From: Alphaproteobacteria bacterium
GTDB taxonomy: Bacteria > Pseudomonadota > Alphaproteobacteria > Reyranellales > Reyranellaceae
NCBI GenBank assembly: GCA_017307275.1
Contig: JAFKFK010000015.1
Coordinates: 62,001-126,000 of the forward strand
Reading direction: 5' to 3'
Length of the DNA: 64,000 bases
Both the position numbers and the translations under genes were made by a program. Positions 25,769 to 34,382 of this stretch are shown here, piece after piece; within the stretch, counting starts at the first letter, position 1; every line of letters begins with the position of its first letter. The notes under the pieces were generated by a model. That model searched no databases and had not been told where the DNA came from. It saw only the letters and a program-made list of their open reading frames with translations.

Positions 25769-26710
25769 ATGCGACTGATGATCCAACTGATTGCCGCGCT
25801 GGCACTTACCTGTGCCGCGTTACCCGCAGCCGCGCAGGACAAGGTTCGCCTTCTGCTCGACTGGTTCGTCAATCCAGACCATGCCGCGCTGGTGATCGCC
25901 AAGCAGCGCGGGCTCTTCACCAAGCAAGGCCTCGATGTCGAGATGATCGCGCCTGCCGATCCCAATGCGCCGCCCAAGCTGGTGGCTGCCGGCCAAGCCG
26001 ACTACGCCGTCTCCTATCAACCGACCTTGCAGATGCTGGCAGCAGAGGGGCTGCCCCTGGTGCGTGTCGGTGTCCTTGTCGCCCAGCCGCTGAACTCGTT
26101 GGTCGCCCTCGAAGACTCGGCCATCAAGACGATCTCCGACTTCAAGGGCCGCAAGATCGGCTACTCGGTCTCGGGCTTCGAGGAAGCGGTCCTTGGCGCG
26201 ATGCTGGAGAGTGCTGGCCTCACGTTGAAGGACGTCACCCTCGTCAACGTCAACTTCGCCCTGACGACAGCTCTGATGAGCAAGCAGGTCGACGGGGTGA
26301 TTGGTGCCTTCCGCAATTTCGAGCTGAACGACCTCGAGATCAACAAAACGAAGGGCCGCCTCTGGCTCGTCGAGAAGCACGGCGTGCCGATGTATGACGA
26401 GTTGATCCTCGTGGCCAAGCGCGAGACCGTCGATGCTGCCCGCACAAAGAAGCTGCTTGCCGCCATCGCCGAGGCGACCGCCTGGCTAAAGGTCAATCCT
26501 GCCGAGGGCTGGGCGATCTTCTCCAAATACGGGAAGGAACTCGACAACGAGCTGAATAAGCTCGCCTGGAAGGATACGCTTCCCCTGCTCGCCGATGATC
26601 CTGTTGCGCTGGACCGCGCCCGCTATGAAGCCTTCGCCGGCTTCCTGGTGAAGCGCGGGCTCATCAAGCAGGCGCCGCCGCTCGACAGCTACCTGCGCGA
26701 TCTCAAGTGA
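25769..26710 (+). CDS. thiY: Pyrimidine-precursor binding protein (ThiY/NMT1-like)
   Basis: 313 aa. A signal peptide (LIAALALTCAALPAAAQ, about residues 1-22) precedes an NMT1/THI5-type substrate-binding fold: VRLLLDWFVNPDHAALVIAKQ, GLDVEMIAPADPNAPPKLVAAG and DYAVSYQP. ThiY proteins bind the formylated aminomethylpyrimidine (FAMP) salvaged for thiamine. The thiamine riboswitch and the ThiZ and ThiX partners support this over an alkanesulfonate role. AAGGAGA precedes the ATG at 25769. Confidence 0.87.
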   Translation: MRLMIQLIAALALTCAALPAAAQDKVRLLLDWFVNPDHAALVIAKQRGLFTKQGLDVEMIAPADPNAPPKLVAAGQADYAVSYQPTLQMLAAEGLPLVRVGVLVAQPLNSLVALEDSAIKTISDFKGRKIGYSVSGFEEAVLGAMLESAGLTLKDVTLVNVNFALTTALMSKQVDGVIGAFRNFELNDLEINKTKGRLWLVEKHGVPMYDELILVAKRETVDAARTKKLLAAIAEATAWLKVNPAEGWAIFSKYGKELDNELNKLAWKDTLPLLADDPVALDRARYEAFAGFLVKRGLIKQAPPLDSYLRDLK

Positions 26711-26717
26711 ATGGGGA

Positions 26718-27236
26718 TCATGCGGCTCTGATCTCGACGACCTGAAGGCCCTTCTGGCCTTCGGCGATACGGATCATCACCTTCTGCCCGGGTGCCAACG
26801 AGTCCATGCCGTGGCGGCGCAACACTGCGGCATGGACGAAGATGTCTCCATCCTCGGCTTCGCGCGTGACGAAGCCGTAGCCGCGTTCGTTGTTGTACCA
26901 CTTCACGAGAGCCGTGATGTAGTCGCCCATGGCGATACCATCCGGAATCGGTGGTGGCTTGGGCGCAATAGCAACCGCCGTCGATGAGTCGACGTCGAGC
27001 ACCTTCATAACCTGCCAGCCCTTCGGGCCGCGCACGCCGGCGCACACAACCGTTGCTCCAGGCTTGAGATCCTCATGCCCGGATTGGCGAAGTGTAGTCA
27101 CGTGCAGGAACGCGTCGCTGTTGTCACTATCGAGGGCTAAGAACCCGTAACCCTTTACAGCGTTGAACCACTTAACTTTACCACGCAGCTCAACCGAACC
27201 GACGTCCCCGCTCATCTCTCCCTGTTGGGTCGTCAT
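26718..27236 (-). CDS. Double cold-shock-domain protein
   Basis: 172 aa with two CSDs in tandem. The first (about 16-80) has GKVKWFNAVKGYGFLALD with DAFLHVT, and the second (about 105-170) has ALVKWYNNERGYGFVT with DIFVHAA. These carry the RNP-1 and RNP-2 aromatic residues of CspA-like single-stranded nucleic-acid binders. Two-domain CspA proteins are common in alphaproteobacteria. It is convergent with thiY and 7 bases separate the stops. Confidence 0.9.
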   Translation of the reverse strand: MTTQQGEMSGDVGSVELRGKVKWFNAVKGYGFLALDSDNSDAFLHVTTLRQSGHEDLKPGATVVCAGVRGPKGWQVMKVLDVDSSTAVAIAPKPPPIPDGIAMGDYITALVKWYNNERGYGFVTREAEDGDIFVHAAVLRRHGMDSLAPGQKVMIRIAEGQKGLQVVEIRAA

Positions 27237-27358
27237 TCAACGATCCCGTGTTGTTATGCGGAAATCCTAGCATCCCGTATGGACTAAGCAACAGGGCTTG
27301 TGGGGATTCACGTGTCAAACTAGACGAAATGTTCTGAAGTTTTCGGGAGGTGAGTTCG

Positions 27359-28237
27359 ATGTTCAAATCCGACCTGTTCAAGGGCAAGCGATTCCTCGTG
27401 ACCGGCGGTGGAACGGGCCTCGGTCGCATGATGATGGAGAAGTTCGTCGAGCTGGGTGCAGACTGTGTGATATGTGGCCGGCGCGGCGGCGTTCTCGAAG
27501 AAACCGCCAAGCAGGTGATGGAAAAGCATCCCGGCCGGCGGGTCGACGTACACGCGGTCGATATCCGCGTCGCTACGGCAGTCGAAGAGATGATCGAGCA
27601 GATCTGGGCGACGGGTCCGCTCGACGGCCTGGTCAACAATGCTGCTGGCAATTTCATCTCGCAGACCAAGGACCTCAGCCCCCGCGCCTTCGACGCGATC
27701 GCCAACATCGTCCTGCACGGCACGTTCTACATGACCAACGCTTGCGGCAAGCGCTGGATTGCCGAGCAGCGGAAGGCGAGCGTTCTCAGCATCCTCACGA
27801 CCTGGGTGTGGACCGGCAGCCCCTTCGTCGTGCCCTCCGCAATGTCGAAGGCCGGCGTCGCCGTCATGACCCAAAGCCTCGCCGTCGAATGGGCGCGCCA
27901 TGGCATCCGCCTGAATGCCATAGCGCCGGGCCCCTTCCCAACCGAAGGCGCCTGGGCTCGCCTCAATCCGCTGCAGGAAGGTAACGACAGCCGCTACAAC
28001 ACCCGCAACCCGATGGGCCGGGTCGGCAAGCCGCACGAGCTTGCCAACATGGCGGCGTTCCTGATGAGCGAGGAAGTCGAGTACATCAACGGCGAGGTCA
28101 TCGCCATCGATGGCGGCATGGGCATCATGGGCAACGGCACCTTCTCCAACATGATGACCTACAGCGAAGACGACTGGCGCCGCATTCGTGAGCAGATCCA
28201 GTCGACCAACGCCGCCGACAAGGTGAAGCGCAGCTGA
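27359..28237 (+). CDS. 2,4-dienoyl-CoA reductase-like SDR lacking the usual catalytic Tyr
   Basis: 292 aa and close to DECR1-type reductases: Rossmann GGGTGLG, NNAAGNF, SPFVVPSAMSKAG and APGPFPTEGAWARL. In DECR1 the catalytic Tyr199 lies 15 residues before Lys214; here that position is Trp149, in TTWVWTGSPF, with Lys164 and Ser160 kept. The usual YxxxK Tyr is also absent (SAMSK), as is normal in this subfamily. It may be inactive or altered. The ATG at 27359 is chosen because GGGAGG lies at a suitable distance. It is convergent with the Rieske gene. Confidence 0.82.
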   Translation: MFKSDLFKGKRFLVTGGGTGLGRMMMEKFVELGADCVICGRRGGVLEETAKQVMEKHPGRRVDVHAVDIRVATAVEEMIEQIWATGPLDGLVNNAAGNFISQTKDLSPRAFDAIANIVLHGTFYMTNACGKRWIAEQRKASVLSILTTWVWTGSPFVVPSAMSKAGVAVMTQSLAVEWARHGIRLNAIAPGPFPTEGAWARLNPLQEGNDSRYNTRNPMGRVGKPHELANMAAFLMSEEVEYINGEVIAIDGGMGIMGNGTFSNMMTYSEDDWRRIREQIQSTNAADKVKRS

Positions 28238-28246
28238 GCCGCTAAG

Positions 28247-29371
28247 CTACGTTGCAGAGAGCGCCGCCGTCAGCGTCCGGTGGAAGTGGACGATGGCGCT
28301 CTCGAAGTGGCCGAACGTGAAAGCGTCGTTGGCACCACTGGCAAGGCCGCGCTGGATGGCATGCACGACGGCGCGGTCCTCCAGGGCACCCGTGTTGCCC
28401 ACAAATTCGGCGTCACGCTTGGCCTCCGCGATTGCTGCCGGATCGTCGCCTCCGCCGTTGCTCAGCGTGTAGGTGAACTGCCGAGTGCGATCGACCGCCA
28501 GCGGCTCCAGGATGATCACGTTGGTATGCCGTGACAGCACGGTCACCAGCACATTGGGAAACAGGTGATAGACATAGGTCAGGAGCCCTTCGACGCGGCG
28601 CTCCTGCGGCGGCACCTTGGCCAGCTTCTTGATCCGCTGGAACGGATAGGTGACGCGGCTGTTGCGGCCGAACAGGTCGATGACATTCAGATTGTCGAAC
28701 CCGTACGGCAGGAAGCTGTCCGGGTGGGTCGACTTGATGTGATAGCCCTCGATAAAACTCTCGAGGAAGATCTTCCAGTTGACCTCGAAGTCCCGTTCGG
28801 CGGTTGCGAATAACCGCTGGTCGGGATTGATCAGCCGGTCGAGCCCTTCGAGTGGATCGCCCCCGACAGCAGGCTCGTCCTGAGTCACGAAGACGAGGCC
28901 AAAGCGCTCGGTCGCCGTGACCGGCACCAGGGGATGCATCTCTTTGTCGAAGCCGGGAAAGCCACCTTCGTGCGGGATGTGGCGCAGGCGCCCCTCGAGA
29001 TTGTACGTCCAGCCGTGATAGCGGCAGACGAAGGCGCGAGCACACCCTGCTCCTTCGGCGACCTGCATGCCGCGATGCCGGCAGGCGTTGCGAAACCCAC
29101 GCACCTTGCCATCGACGCCGCGCACGACGACCAGCGGCACACCCGCCGCTTCGCGGGCAATGTACGAGCCGACGTCCGGCAGCGCGGCCGAAGGGCAGAA
29201 AGGAATCGGGGAGCGGCGGAGCACCTGCTCCATCTCGACCTTCATGCGGTCGACCGAGCGATAGTTGGCGACAGGCTCCCGCCAGACGTCGTCGCCGAGA
29301 TCGGTCGTGCCGTTGGCCATATGGTCGAGGACGCGCTGCGCTACGGATTGATCATCCATTCCCGGCTTCAT
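28247..29371 (-). CDS. Rieske non-heme iron oxygenase, large subunit
   Basis: 374 aa. The Rieske [2Fe-2S] ligands are in ACRHRGMQ (Cys-x-His) and CRYHGW (Cys-x2-His), around residues 92-115. The catalytic iron site is in EGYHIKSTHPD (His, His) with a later Asp. It is an aromatic ring-hydroxylating or amine/betaine-type oxygenase; the substrate is unknown and no reductase or ferredoxin partner is beside it. The start at 29371 has AAGGAA upstream. A LysR gene lies 90 bases upstream on the same strand. Confidence 0.85.
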   Translation of the reverse strand: MKPGMDDQSVAQRVLDHMANGTTDLGDDVWREPVANYRSVDRMKVEMEQVLRRSPIPFCPSAALPDVGSYIAREAAGVPLVVVRGVDGKVRGFRNACRHRGMQVAEGAGCARAFVCRYHGWTYNLEGRLRHIPHEGGFPGFDKEMHPLVPVTATERFGLVFVTQDEPAVGGDPLEGLDRLINPDQRLFATAERDFEVNWKIFLESFIEGYHIKSTHPDSFLPYGFDNLNVIDLFGRNSRVTYPFQRIKKLAKVPPQERRVEGLLTYVYHLFPNVLVTVLSRHTNVIILEPLAVDRTRQFTYTLSNGGGDDPAAIAEAKRDAEFVGNTGALEDRAVVHAIQRGLASGANDAFTFGHFESAIVHFHRTLTAALSAT

Positions 29372-29461
29372 GCTGGTGTTCCTTCTGATCCTGTTTGGCC
29401 GAGCATAGGTGAGGCCCTGAACAGGACAAAAGAAAGCCGCGGGTCGACACATGAACGAAAT

Positions 29462-30412
29462 TCAACTGTCGACGGTCAACTCGGCGATCAGCCAGCGCTT
29501 GAAAGCCCGCAGCGCGGCATTGTTGCCCTCTTCCGGACGATGCAGCAGCCAATAGCCGCCGGTTGGATTGGTGAGGGCTACAGGACGGCAGAGCGTCCCT
29601 GCCGCCTCGCGGTCTGCGAACAACGGTGCCAGGCCAAGCGCCACGCCGGCGCCGCGTTCCGCGAGCTGGAGGGCCGCTTCAAAGCTATCAACCCAGACTG
29701 CTTGCTTCGCCTTGCCCGATCCCGCGCCAGCTCGACTGAGCCATTGCGGCCATGCATGCGGAAACGACACGACATGAATCATTGGGGCCCGCACCATGTC
29801 GGCGGGACGGCGCAATTTCAGCCGCCGCACCAGTTCCCTCGTCGCCACGGGAACGGCATGCAGGTCGAGAAGATGCTGAGCGACGAGCCCAGACCAGGTG
29901 CCATCGCCCGCTCGAACAGCCGCATCGAACGACTCATTTTCGAGATCGAACGGCCCGACAGAATTCTCGATGACCAGCTCGATATCGGGATGGCGTGCCA
30001 TGAAGTCCGCGATGCGCGGCAGAAGCCAGGCCGAAGCGAACAGCGGCGAGACACTCAGCCGAAGCCGGCGGCTCGCCTCCATGCCGACGAGCGGCGAAGT
30101 TGCCCGGACAAGCTCACTAAAAGCCCGGCCGGTCGCTCTCGCCAGGGCACGCCCCGTCGGTGTTACCTCTACCGCGCGATGCGCCCGGACAAACAGTGCG
30201 CCGCCCATCGCCTTCTCGAGATTGCGAATGCGATGACTGATCGCCGATGGCGTGAGATGGAGAGCTTTAGCGGCCTCCTTGAAGCTGCCCAGCCGCACGG
30301 CTGCATCGAATGCCTGCAAGGACAGGAGCAAGGTCGGCTTCAACCGGCTTGCGGCGGGTAGAGGTTGGGCCGCTCGCAGCAAACGCGGCGCGACGGCGGT
30401 GCGGACGGCCAT
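29462..30412 (-). CDS. LysR-family regulator (GcvA type)
   Basis: 316 aa. The N-terminal HTH is LSLQAFDAAVRLGSFKEAAKALHLTPSAISHRIRNLEKAMG, the form found in GcvA-like LysR proteins. The effector domain is LRLSVSPLFASAWLLPRIADFM and so on, ending in ALRAFKRWLIAEL. It probably controls the neighbouring Rieske or SDR genes, although LysR genes are usually divergent from their targets and this one is not. ATG 30412 is used; a GTG at 30448 also fits. Confidence 0.82.
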   Translation of the reverse strand: MAVRTAVAPRLLRAAQPLPAASRLKPTLLLSLQAFDAAVRLGSFKEAAKALHLTPSAISHRIRNLEKAMGGALFVRAHRAVEVTPTGRALARATGRAFSELVRATSPLVGMEASRRLRLSVSPLFASAWLLPRIADFMARHPDIELVIENSVGPFDLENESFDAAVRAGDGTWSGLVAQHLLDLHAVPVATRELVRRLKLRRPADMVRAPMIHVVSFPHAWPQWLSRAGAGSGKAKQAVWVDSFEAALQLAERGAGVALGLAPLFADREAAGTLCRPVALTNPTGGYWLLHRPEEGNNAALRAFKRWLIAELTVDS

Positions 30413-30928
30413 GACGCGGAGTGTGGCTCCCGTCCCGCTTGCTGTCACGCCACCACCGGGTAGCGAACGCCGTCCCGCCCAGCGCCCCTGATGGGCGCAC
30501 CTAGCTTACCCGACAGTCCTGCCTCGCCTGATTGACCATAGCTGCGCCGTGGACATGATCTGGCCAAGCCACGGCCCTTTCCAAGAGACGACTGAGCGGA
30601 TCGGCCTTGCCAACTGCCTGTCCAAGCCGAGGAAGGCACTCGCCGCTGCGTTGCAGCGCACTCACAGATTCGCCCCACCGTCCGGTGCGGCTTCGCCAAA
30701 GATCGGCTGTCCGTGATCGCGATCCTAGAATCAGCTCGACCTGTTGCATTCGTGCAACAGGCCCAAAAACATTGATACGAAAGGCTTTGCTGCTGCGAAG
30801 TTGCTGAGCATTATAGTTCACGTCTCGTGAGTGCAGTGCGGCAAGGGCTGCGCCTCAATTGAGCCAAAGTGTCGTGGTGTTTAGCACCGTCTCAACAACC
30901 AGTTATCGGGTCCCTGCGAGATCCAATC
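30413..30928. other. 516-base gap between LysR and the PrcB-like gene
   Basis: No convincing gene. A minus-strand frame at 30501-30821 (106 codons) has no recognised similarity and a composition unlike the neighbours, so it is not called. The stretch holds two hairpins, GCGCCC-CTGAT-GGGCGC (30482-30498) and a 9-bp stem with a TTCG loop (30740-30761). Confidence 0.5.
30740..30761. repeat. Perfect 9-bp inverted repeat with TTCG loop
   Basis: CCTGTTGCA-TTCG-TGCAACAGG. The stem is perfect and the plus-strand loop is UUCG. No T-run follows on either strand, so it is a poor intrinsic terminator; an operator or processing site is possible. The function is unknown. Confidence 0.45.
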
Positions 30929-31537
30929 GTGCCGTTCATTAACAAGCCGGTCTCCCAGGTGTTTCACCATTTGCCACGTCGGCGAGTGCTGACGATTGGC
31001 GTCGCTTCGGCCGGCATGCTGCTGGCCACTGCGCCGACGATCGCTCAGACCATCGAGGCTCGTCAGTGGCAAGGCGCCACGGCAGTGACCCGACAGCCCG
31101 AGCATGTCGTCGCCAGCACGATCGCCGAGTGGCGCAGCCTGTGGAGCCGCGTCGGCAGTCCGGCACCGGATATGTTCGAGGCTGGCCGCATGAATGCCGT
31201 CGGTATCTTCCTTGGCCGCCGCGCCAGCGAAGGTTACGCCGTCAACGTACTCTCCACCGCGCGCCGTCGCGACCGCATCGTGGTCGTGTTCGAGGAGCGC
31301 ATGCCGATGGAGCAGATGATGGCGCAGCGTACCGCGCCGCGCCCGGTTTCGAGCGCGCCCTCCCTGGCCCCCTCTTCAATGCCCTCTGGGGCCGCAGGCT
31401 TCGCCGCACCGGGCGCCGCCGCCAGCTTGCCCCCGCCGCCGGTACGCCCCGCGAGTCATCCGACATCGCCTTGGGCGATCATCCTGATCAACCGGGCCGA
31501 CCTGCCCGTTTCCGTCGAGCAGCGCCTCTTCCGCTGA
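30929..31537 (+). CDS. Exported PrcB-C-like protein, function uncertain
   Basis: 202 aa. A Tat/Sec-like leader with RRRVLTIGVASAGMLLATAPTIAQ is followed by a domain with AEWRSLWSRVG...PDMFEAGRMNAVGIFLGRRASEGYAVNVL, which resembles the PrcB C-terminal domain (a tryptophan, Pro-Asp-Phe-like core and GGY strand). A long Pro/Ala/Ser-rich linker (about residues 125-180) precedes a short end, PWAIILINRADLPVSVEQ. GTG 30929 is chosen because the leader begins there; an in-frame GTG at 30869 is also possible. The role in protease regulation is only suggested by the weak family match. Confidence 0.5.
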   Translation: MPFINKPVSQVFHHLPRRRVLTIGVASAGMLLATAPTIAQTIEARQWQGATAVTRQPEHVVASTIAEWRSLWSRVGSPAPDMFEAGRMNAVGIFLGRRASEGYAVNVLSTARRRDRIVVVFEERMPMEQMMAQRTAPRPVSSAPSLAPSSMPSGAAGFAAPGAAASLPPPPVRPASHPTSPWAIILINRADLPVSVEQRLFR

Positions 31538-31540
31538 CGC

Positions 31541-33349
31541 TCAGTGGGAGTGCCGCGGCACTCCCTTGGTCTCCGATATCCGCTGGTAGTTGACGGCAAA
31601 GTCGAGGCAGGCGCCGCTCGCAAGCTGACCCACGAACTTGCGTTGCAATTCCTGCCAGGGGGTCTGGCTTTCCTTCACGTTCGGTTTCCATGCCGCCTTG
31701 CGCTTGGCGAGTTCATCGTCGCTGATCAGGATGTTGGCGCGACGCTTGCCGATGTCGATGCGGACTTTGTCGCCCGTCTGCAGCAACGCCAGGCCACCAC
31801 CGACCGCCGCCTCCGGCGAAGCATTCAGGATCGACGGGCTGGCCGAAGTGCCGCTTTGCCGGCCATCGCCGACGCACGGCAGCAGCAGCAGGCCGCCCTT
31901 CACCAGCCGGTCCGGCGGCAGCATGTTCACCACCTCGGCCGCACCTGGATAACCGACTGGCCCGGTGTTGCGGATGAACAGAATGCTGTTCTCGTCGATC
32001 GGAAGTTTCGGGTCGTTGATGCGATGGTGGTAGTCCTCCGGTCCCTCGAACACGATGGCCGTTCCCTCGAAGGCATCCTTGTCGCCCTTGCGCTCAAGGT
32101 ACTTCTCGCGAAATTCGGCCGAGATCACCGAAGTCTTCATGATCGCCGAGTCGAAGAGGTTTCCACTGAGCACGGCAAAGCCCGCCTGCCCCAGCATTGG
32201 CTTGTCGTAAGTCTTGATGACCTCGCCATCGGCGGGGCCGATGCCCTTGAGGTTCTCCTTCATCGTCTTGCCGGTGACGGTGAGAGCGTCGCCATGGATC
32301 TTCTTCTTGGCCAGAAGCTCGGCCATCACCGTCGGCACGCCGCCAGCCCGATAGAAGGCCTCGCCAAGGTATTTGCCAGCCGGCATGCAGTTCACCAGGA
32401 GCGGAATGTCGTAGCCGATCTTGTCCCAGTCATCGTTCACCAGGTCGACGCCGGCATGGCGGGCAATCGCGTTGATGTGCGGCGGACAGTTAGTCGAGGC
32501 CCCCAGCGCGCTGGCTGCCACGATGGCATTCTCGAACGCCTTGCGCGTCAGAATCTTCGAGGGACGAAGATCCTCCCACACCATGTCGACGATGCGCTTG
32601 CCGGTCTCGTAGGCGATCTGGCCGCGCTGCTTGTAGGGCCCCGGAATGGCCGCGCAGCCGGTGAGCGACATGCCGAGCGCCTCGGCCATGCTGTTCATGG
32701 AAAGCGCGGTGCCCATCGTGTTGCAATGGCCGACACTGGGCGCGCTCGACGCCACCATCTCGATGAACTGCTCCATGTCGATGCGGCCGGCCGCCAACTC
32801 TTGTCGGGCGTACCAGACCATGGTGCCCGAGCCCGAGAGGCCGCCGGCAAAGTGGCCGTCGAGCATCGGCCCGCCGGACAGCACGATGGCCGGAATGTCG
32901 ACCGTCGCCGCACCCATGATCATCGCGGGCGTGGTCTTGTCGCAGCCTGTCGTGAGCACCACGCCGTCGAAGAAGTAGCCGTAAAGGCTTTCGACCAGGC
33001 TGAGATAGGCCAGGTTGCGATCGAGCGCTGCGGTCGGCCGCTTGCCGGATTCCTGAATGGGATGGACGGGAAACTCGATCGGGATACCCCCTGCATCGCG
33101 AATGCCGTCGCGGATACGCCACGCAAGATCGAGATGGTGCCGGTTGCAAGGCGAGAGGTCGCTGCCGGTCTGGGCGATGCCGATGATCGGCTTGCCGCTG
33201 CGCAATTCCGCCAGGGTAAGGCCGAAATTCATGTACCGTTCGAGGTAGAGCGCGGTCATGGTCGGATCGCTCTTGGAGTCGAACCATTCGCGGCTGCGCA
33301 GGCGGCGCTTGCCGCCCTTCTCGCCAGACTTGTCCTGCTTGTCGGCCAT
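31541..33349 (-). CDS. IlvD/Edd-family sugar-acid dehydratase
   Basis: 602-aa Fe-S dehydratase. The cluster cysteines fall in [20 protein letters not shown] and [16 protein letters not shown] rather than the biosynthetic IlvD version, together with the length, points to an aldonic-acid dehydratase (arabonate, xylonate or similar) producing 2-keto-3-deoxy acids. The divergent KDG kinase and the nearby KDPG aldolase and SDR support a sugar-acid pathway. ATG 33349 has GGAGGA upstream. The substrate sugar is unknown. Confidence 0.82.
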   Translation of the reverse strand: MADKQDKSGEKGGKRRLRSREWFDSKSDPTMTALYLERYMNFGLTLAELRSGKPIIGIAQTGSDLSPCNRHHLDLAWRIRDGIRDAGGIPIEFPVHPIQESGKRPTAALDRNLAYLSLVESLYGYFFDGVVLTTGCDKTTPAMIMGAATVDIPAIVLSGGPMLDGHFAGGLSGSGTMVWYARQELAAGRIDMEQFIEMVASSAPSVGHCNTMGTALSMNSMAEALGMSLTGCAAIPGPYKQRGQIAYETGKRIVDMVWEDLRPSKILTRKAFENAIVAASALGASTNCPPHINAIARHAGVDLVNDDWDKIGYDIPLLVNCMPAGKYLGEAFYRAGGVPTVMAELLAKKKIHGDALTVTGKTMKENLKGIGPADGEVIKTYDKPMLGQAGFAVLSGNLFDSAIMKTSVISAEFREKYLERKGDKDAFEGTAIVFEGPEDYHHRINDPKLPIDENSILFIRNTGPVGYPGAAEVVNMLPPDRLVKGGLLLLPCVGDGRQSGTSASPSILNASPEAAVGGGLALLQTGDKVRIDIGKRRANILISDDELAKRKAAWKPNVKESQTPWQELQRKFVGQLASGACLDFAVNYQRISETKGVPRHSH

Positions 33350-33360
33350 CCGCTTCCTCC

Positions 33361-33446
33361 AGATTTGTTGGGGCGAGCCTGGGAGAAGGCGTCCTCGAAG
33401 TCCAGTACCTCGCCCCTTGAGGTTCGAGGGTGCCCGTGACAAATCT
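33361..33446. promoter_or_regulatory. ACAAATCT motifs facing each other in the dehydratase-kdgK gap
   Basis: AGATTTGT at 33361-33368 and its reverse complement ACAAATCT at 33439-33446 lie just upstream of the dehydratase and kdgK starts. Read in each gene's direction, both leaders have ACAAATCT followed by a G-rich ribosome site. They may be shared operators or promoter elements. Confidence 0.45.
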
Positions 33447-33452
33447 CGGGGC

Positions 33453-34382
33453 ATGCCAAACTCTCCCGCGATCGTCAGCCTCGGTGAACCTTTGATCGAA
33501 TTCAACCGGCCGAAGGAAGGCGACGGCCGCACCTGGCTGCAGGGCTTCGGTGGCGATTCGCAGAACGTGGTGATCGCGGCGGCACGCCAGGGCGTTAGCA
33601 CTGGATATCTCACGAGTGTCGGGCAGGACTGGATGGGTGACGCCTTCCTCGACCTCTGGAAGGCGGAGGGTGTCGACGCGTCGAGAGTGGCCCGCCATCC
33701 GACGGCGCCGACCGGTGTCAGCTTCGTTACGCACAGCGCCGCTGGCCACAAGTTTGACTACCTGCGCAAGAACTCCGCGGCCTCGCTGATGACGCCGGAG
33801 ACGCTCGCCACCAACTACATCGCCGGCGCGAAGTACTTCCATCTCTCGGCCATCGGCCAGGCCATCAGCGAGAGCGCCCGTCTCACCTGTGCTGCCGCGA
33901 TTGCGGCGGCACGCAAGGCGGGCGTGAAGGTGTCCTATGACACAAATCTGCGGCTTCGCCTCTGGGAACTCGACCAGGCGCGCCAGGTGATCGACACCAC
34001 GATCGCCCAATGCGATGTCGCCCTGCCGAGCCTCGACGATTCCCAGCAGCTCACCGGCCTCACCGCGCCCGACGCCATCGCCGACTACTATCTCGGGCTC
34101 GGGGCGCCGCTGGTCGCCTTGAAGATGGGCTCGGAAGGATCCCTGATTGCGACCAAGGACAGGCGCACGCAGGTGCCGCCCTTCAAGGTCGACGCAGTGG
34201 ATGCCACGGGCGCCGGCGACACGTTCGATGGCGCCTTTCTCACCCGCCTTCTGGCTGGCGACGCGCCCGACGTGGCAGCGCGCTATGCCAACGTCGCGGC
34301 CGCCCTCTCGACCACGGGGTATGGCGCGGTGACGCCTATTCCGCGGGCGGACGCAGTCCTGGCTGCATTGAAGAGCGCCTGA
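33453..34382 (+). CDS. kdgK: 2-keto-3-deoxygluconate kinase-like PfkB sugar kinase
   Basis: 309-aa ribokinase-family enzyme that would phosphorylate 2-keto-3-deoxygluconate to KDPG. It has an N-terminal [17 protein letters not shown] (sugar-binding loop), [12 protein letters not shown] (typical of KdgK) and the C-terminal PfkB signature [18 protein letters not shown] with the catalytic Asp. It is divergent from the dehydratase. Its 3' end overlaps the convergent sterol-desaturase-like gene by 47 bases. ATG 33453 is preferred to the longer frame, which has no family sequence upstream. Confidence 0.85.
   Translation: MPNSPAIVSLGEPLIEFNRPKEGDGRTWLQGFGGDSQNVVIAAARQGVSTGYLTSVGQDWMGDAFLDLWKAEGVDASRVARHPTAPTGVSFVTHSAAGHKFDYLRKNSAASLMTPETLATNYIAGAKYFHLSAIGQAISESARLTCAAAIAAARKAGVKVSYDTNLRLRLWELDQARQVIDTTIAQCDVALPSLDDSQQLTGLTAPDAIADYYLGLGAPLVALKMGSEGSLIATKDRRTQVPPFKVDAVDATGAGDTFDGAFLTRLLAGDAPDVAARYANVAAALSTTGYGAVTPIPRADAVLAALKSA

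Noticed and set aside
30482..30498. GC-rich hairpin as a terminator
   Set aside because: There is no T-run after the stem on either strand, so intrinsic termination is unlikely.
30501..30821. 106-codon minus-strand frame in the LysR-PrcB gap
   Set aside because: No ribosome site, no recognisable family and an odd composition; not enough to call a gene.
31544..33439. 631-codon plus-strand frame opposite the IlvD/Edd dehydratase
   Set aside because: The dehydratase has Fe-S cysteine motifs, while the antisense product has no domain.
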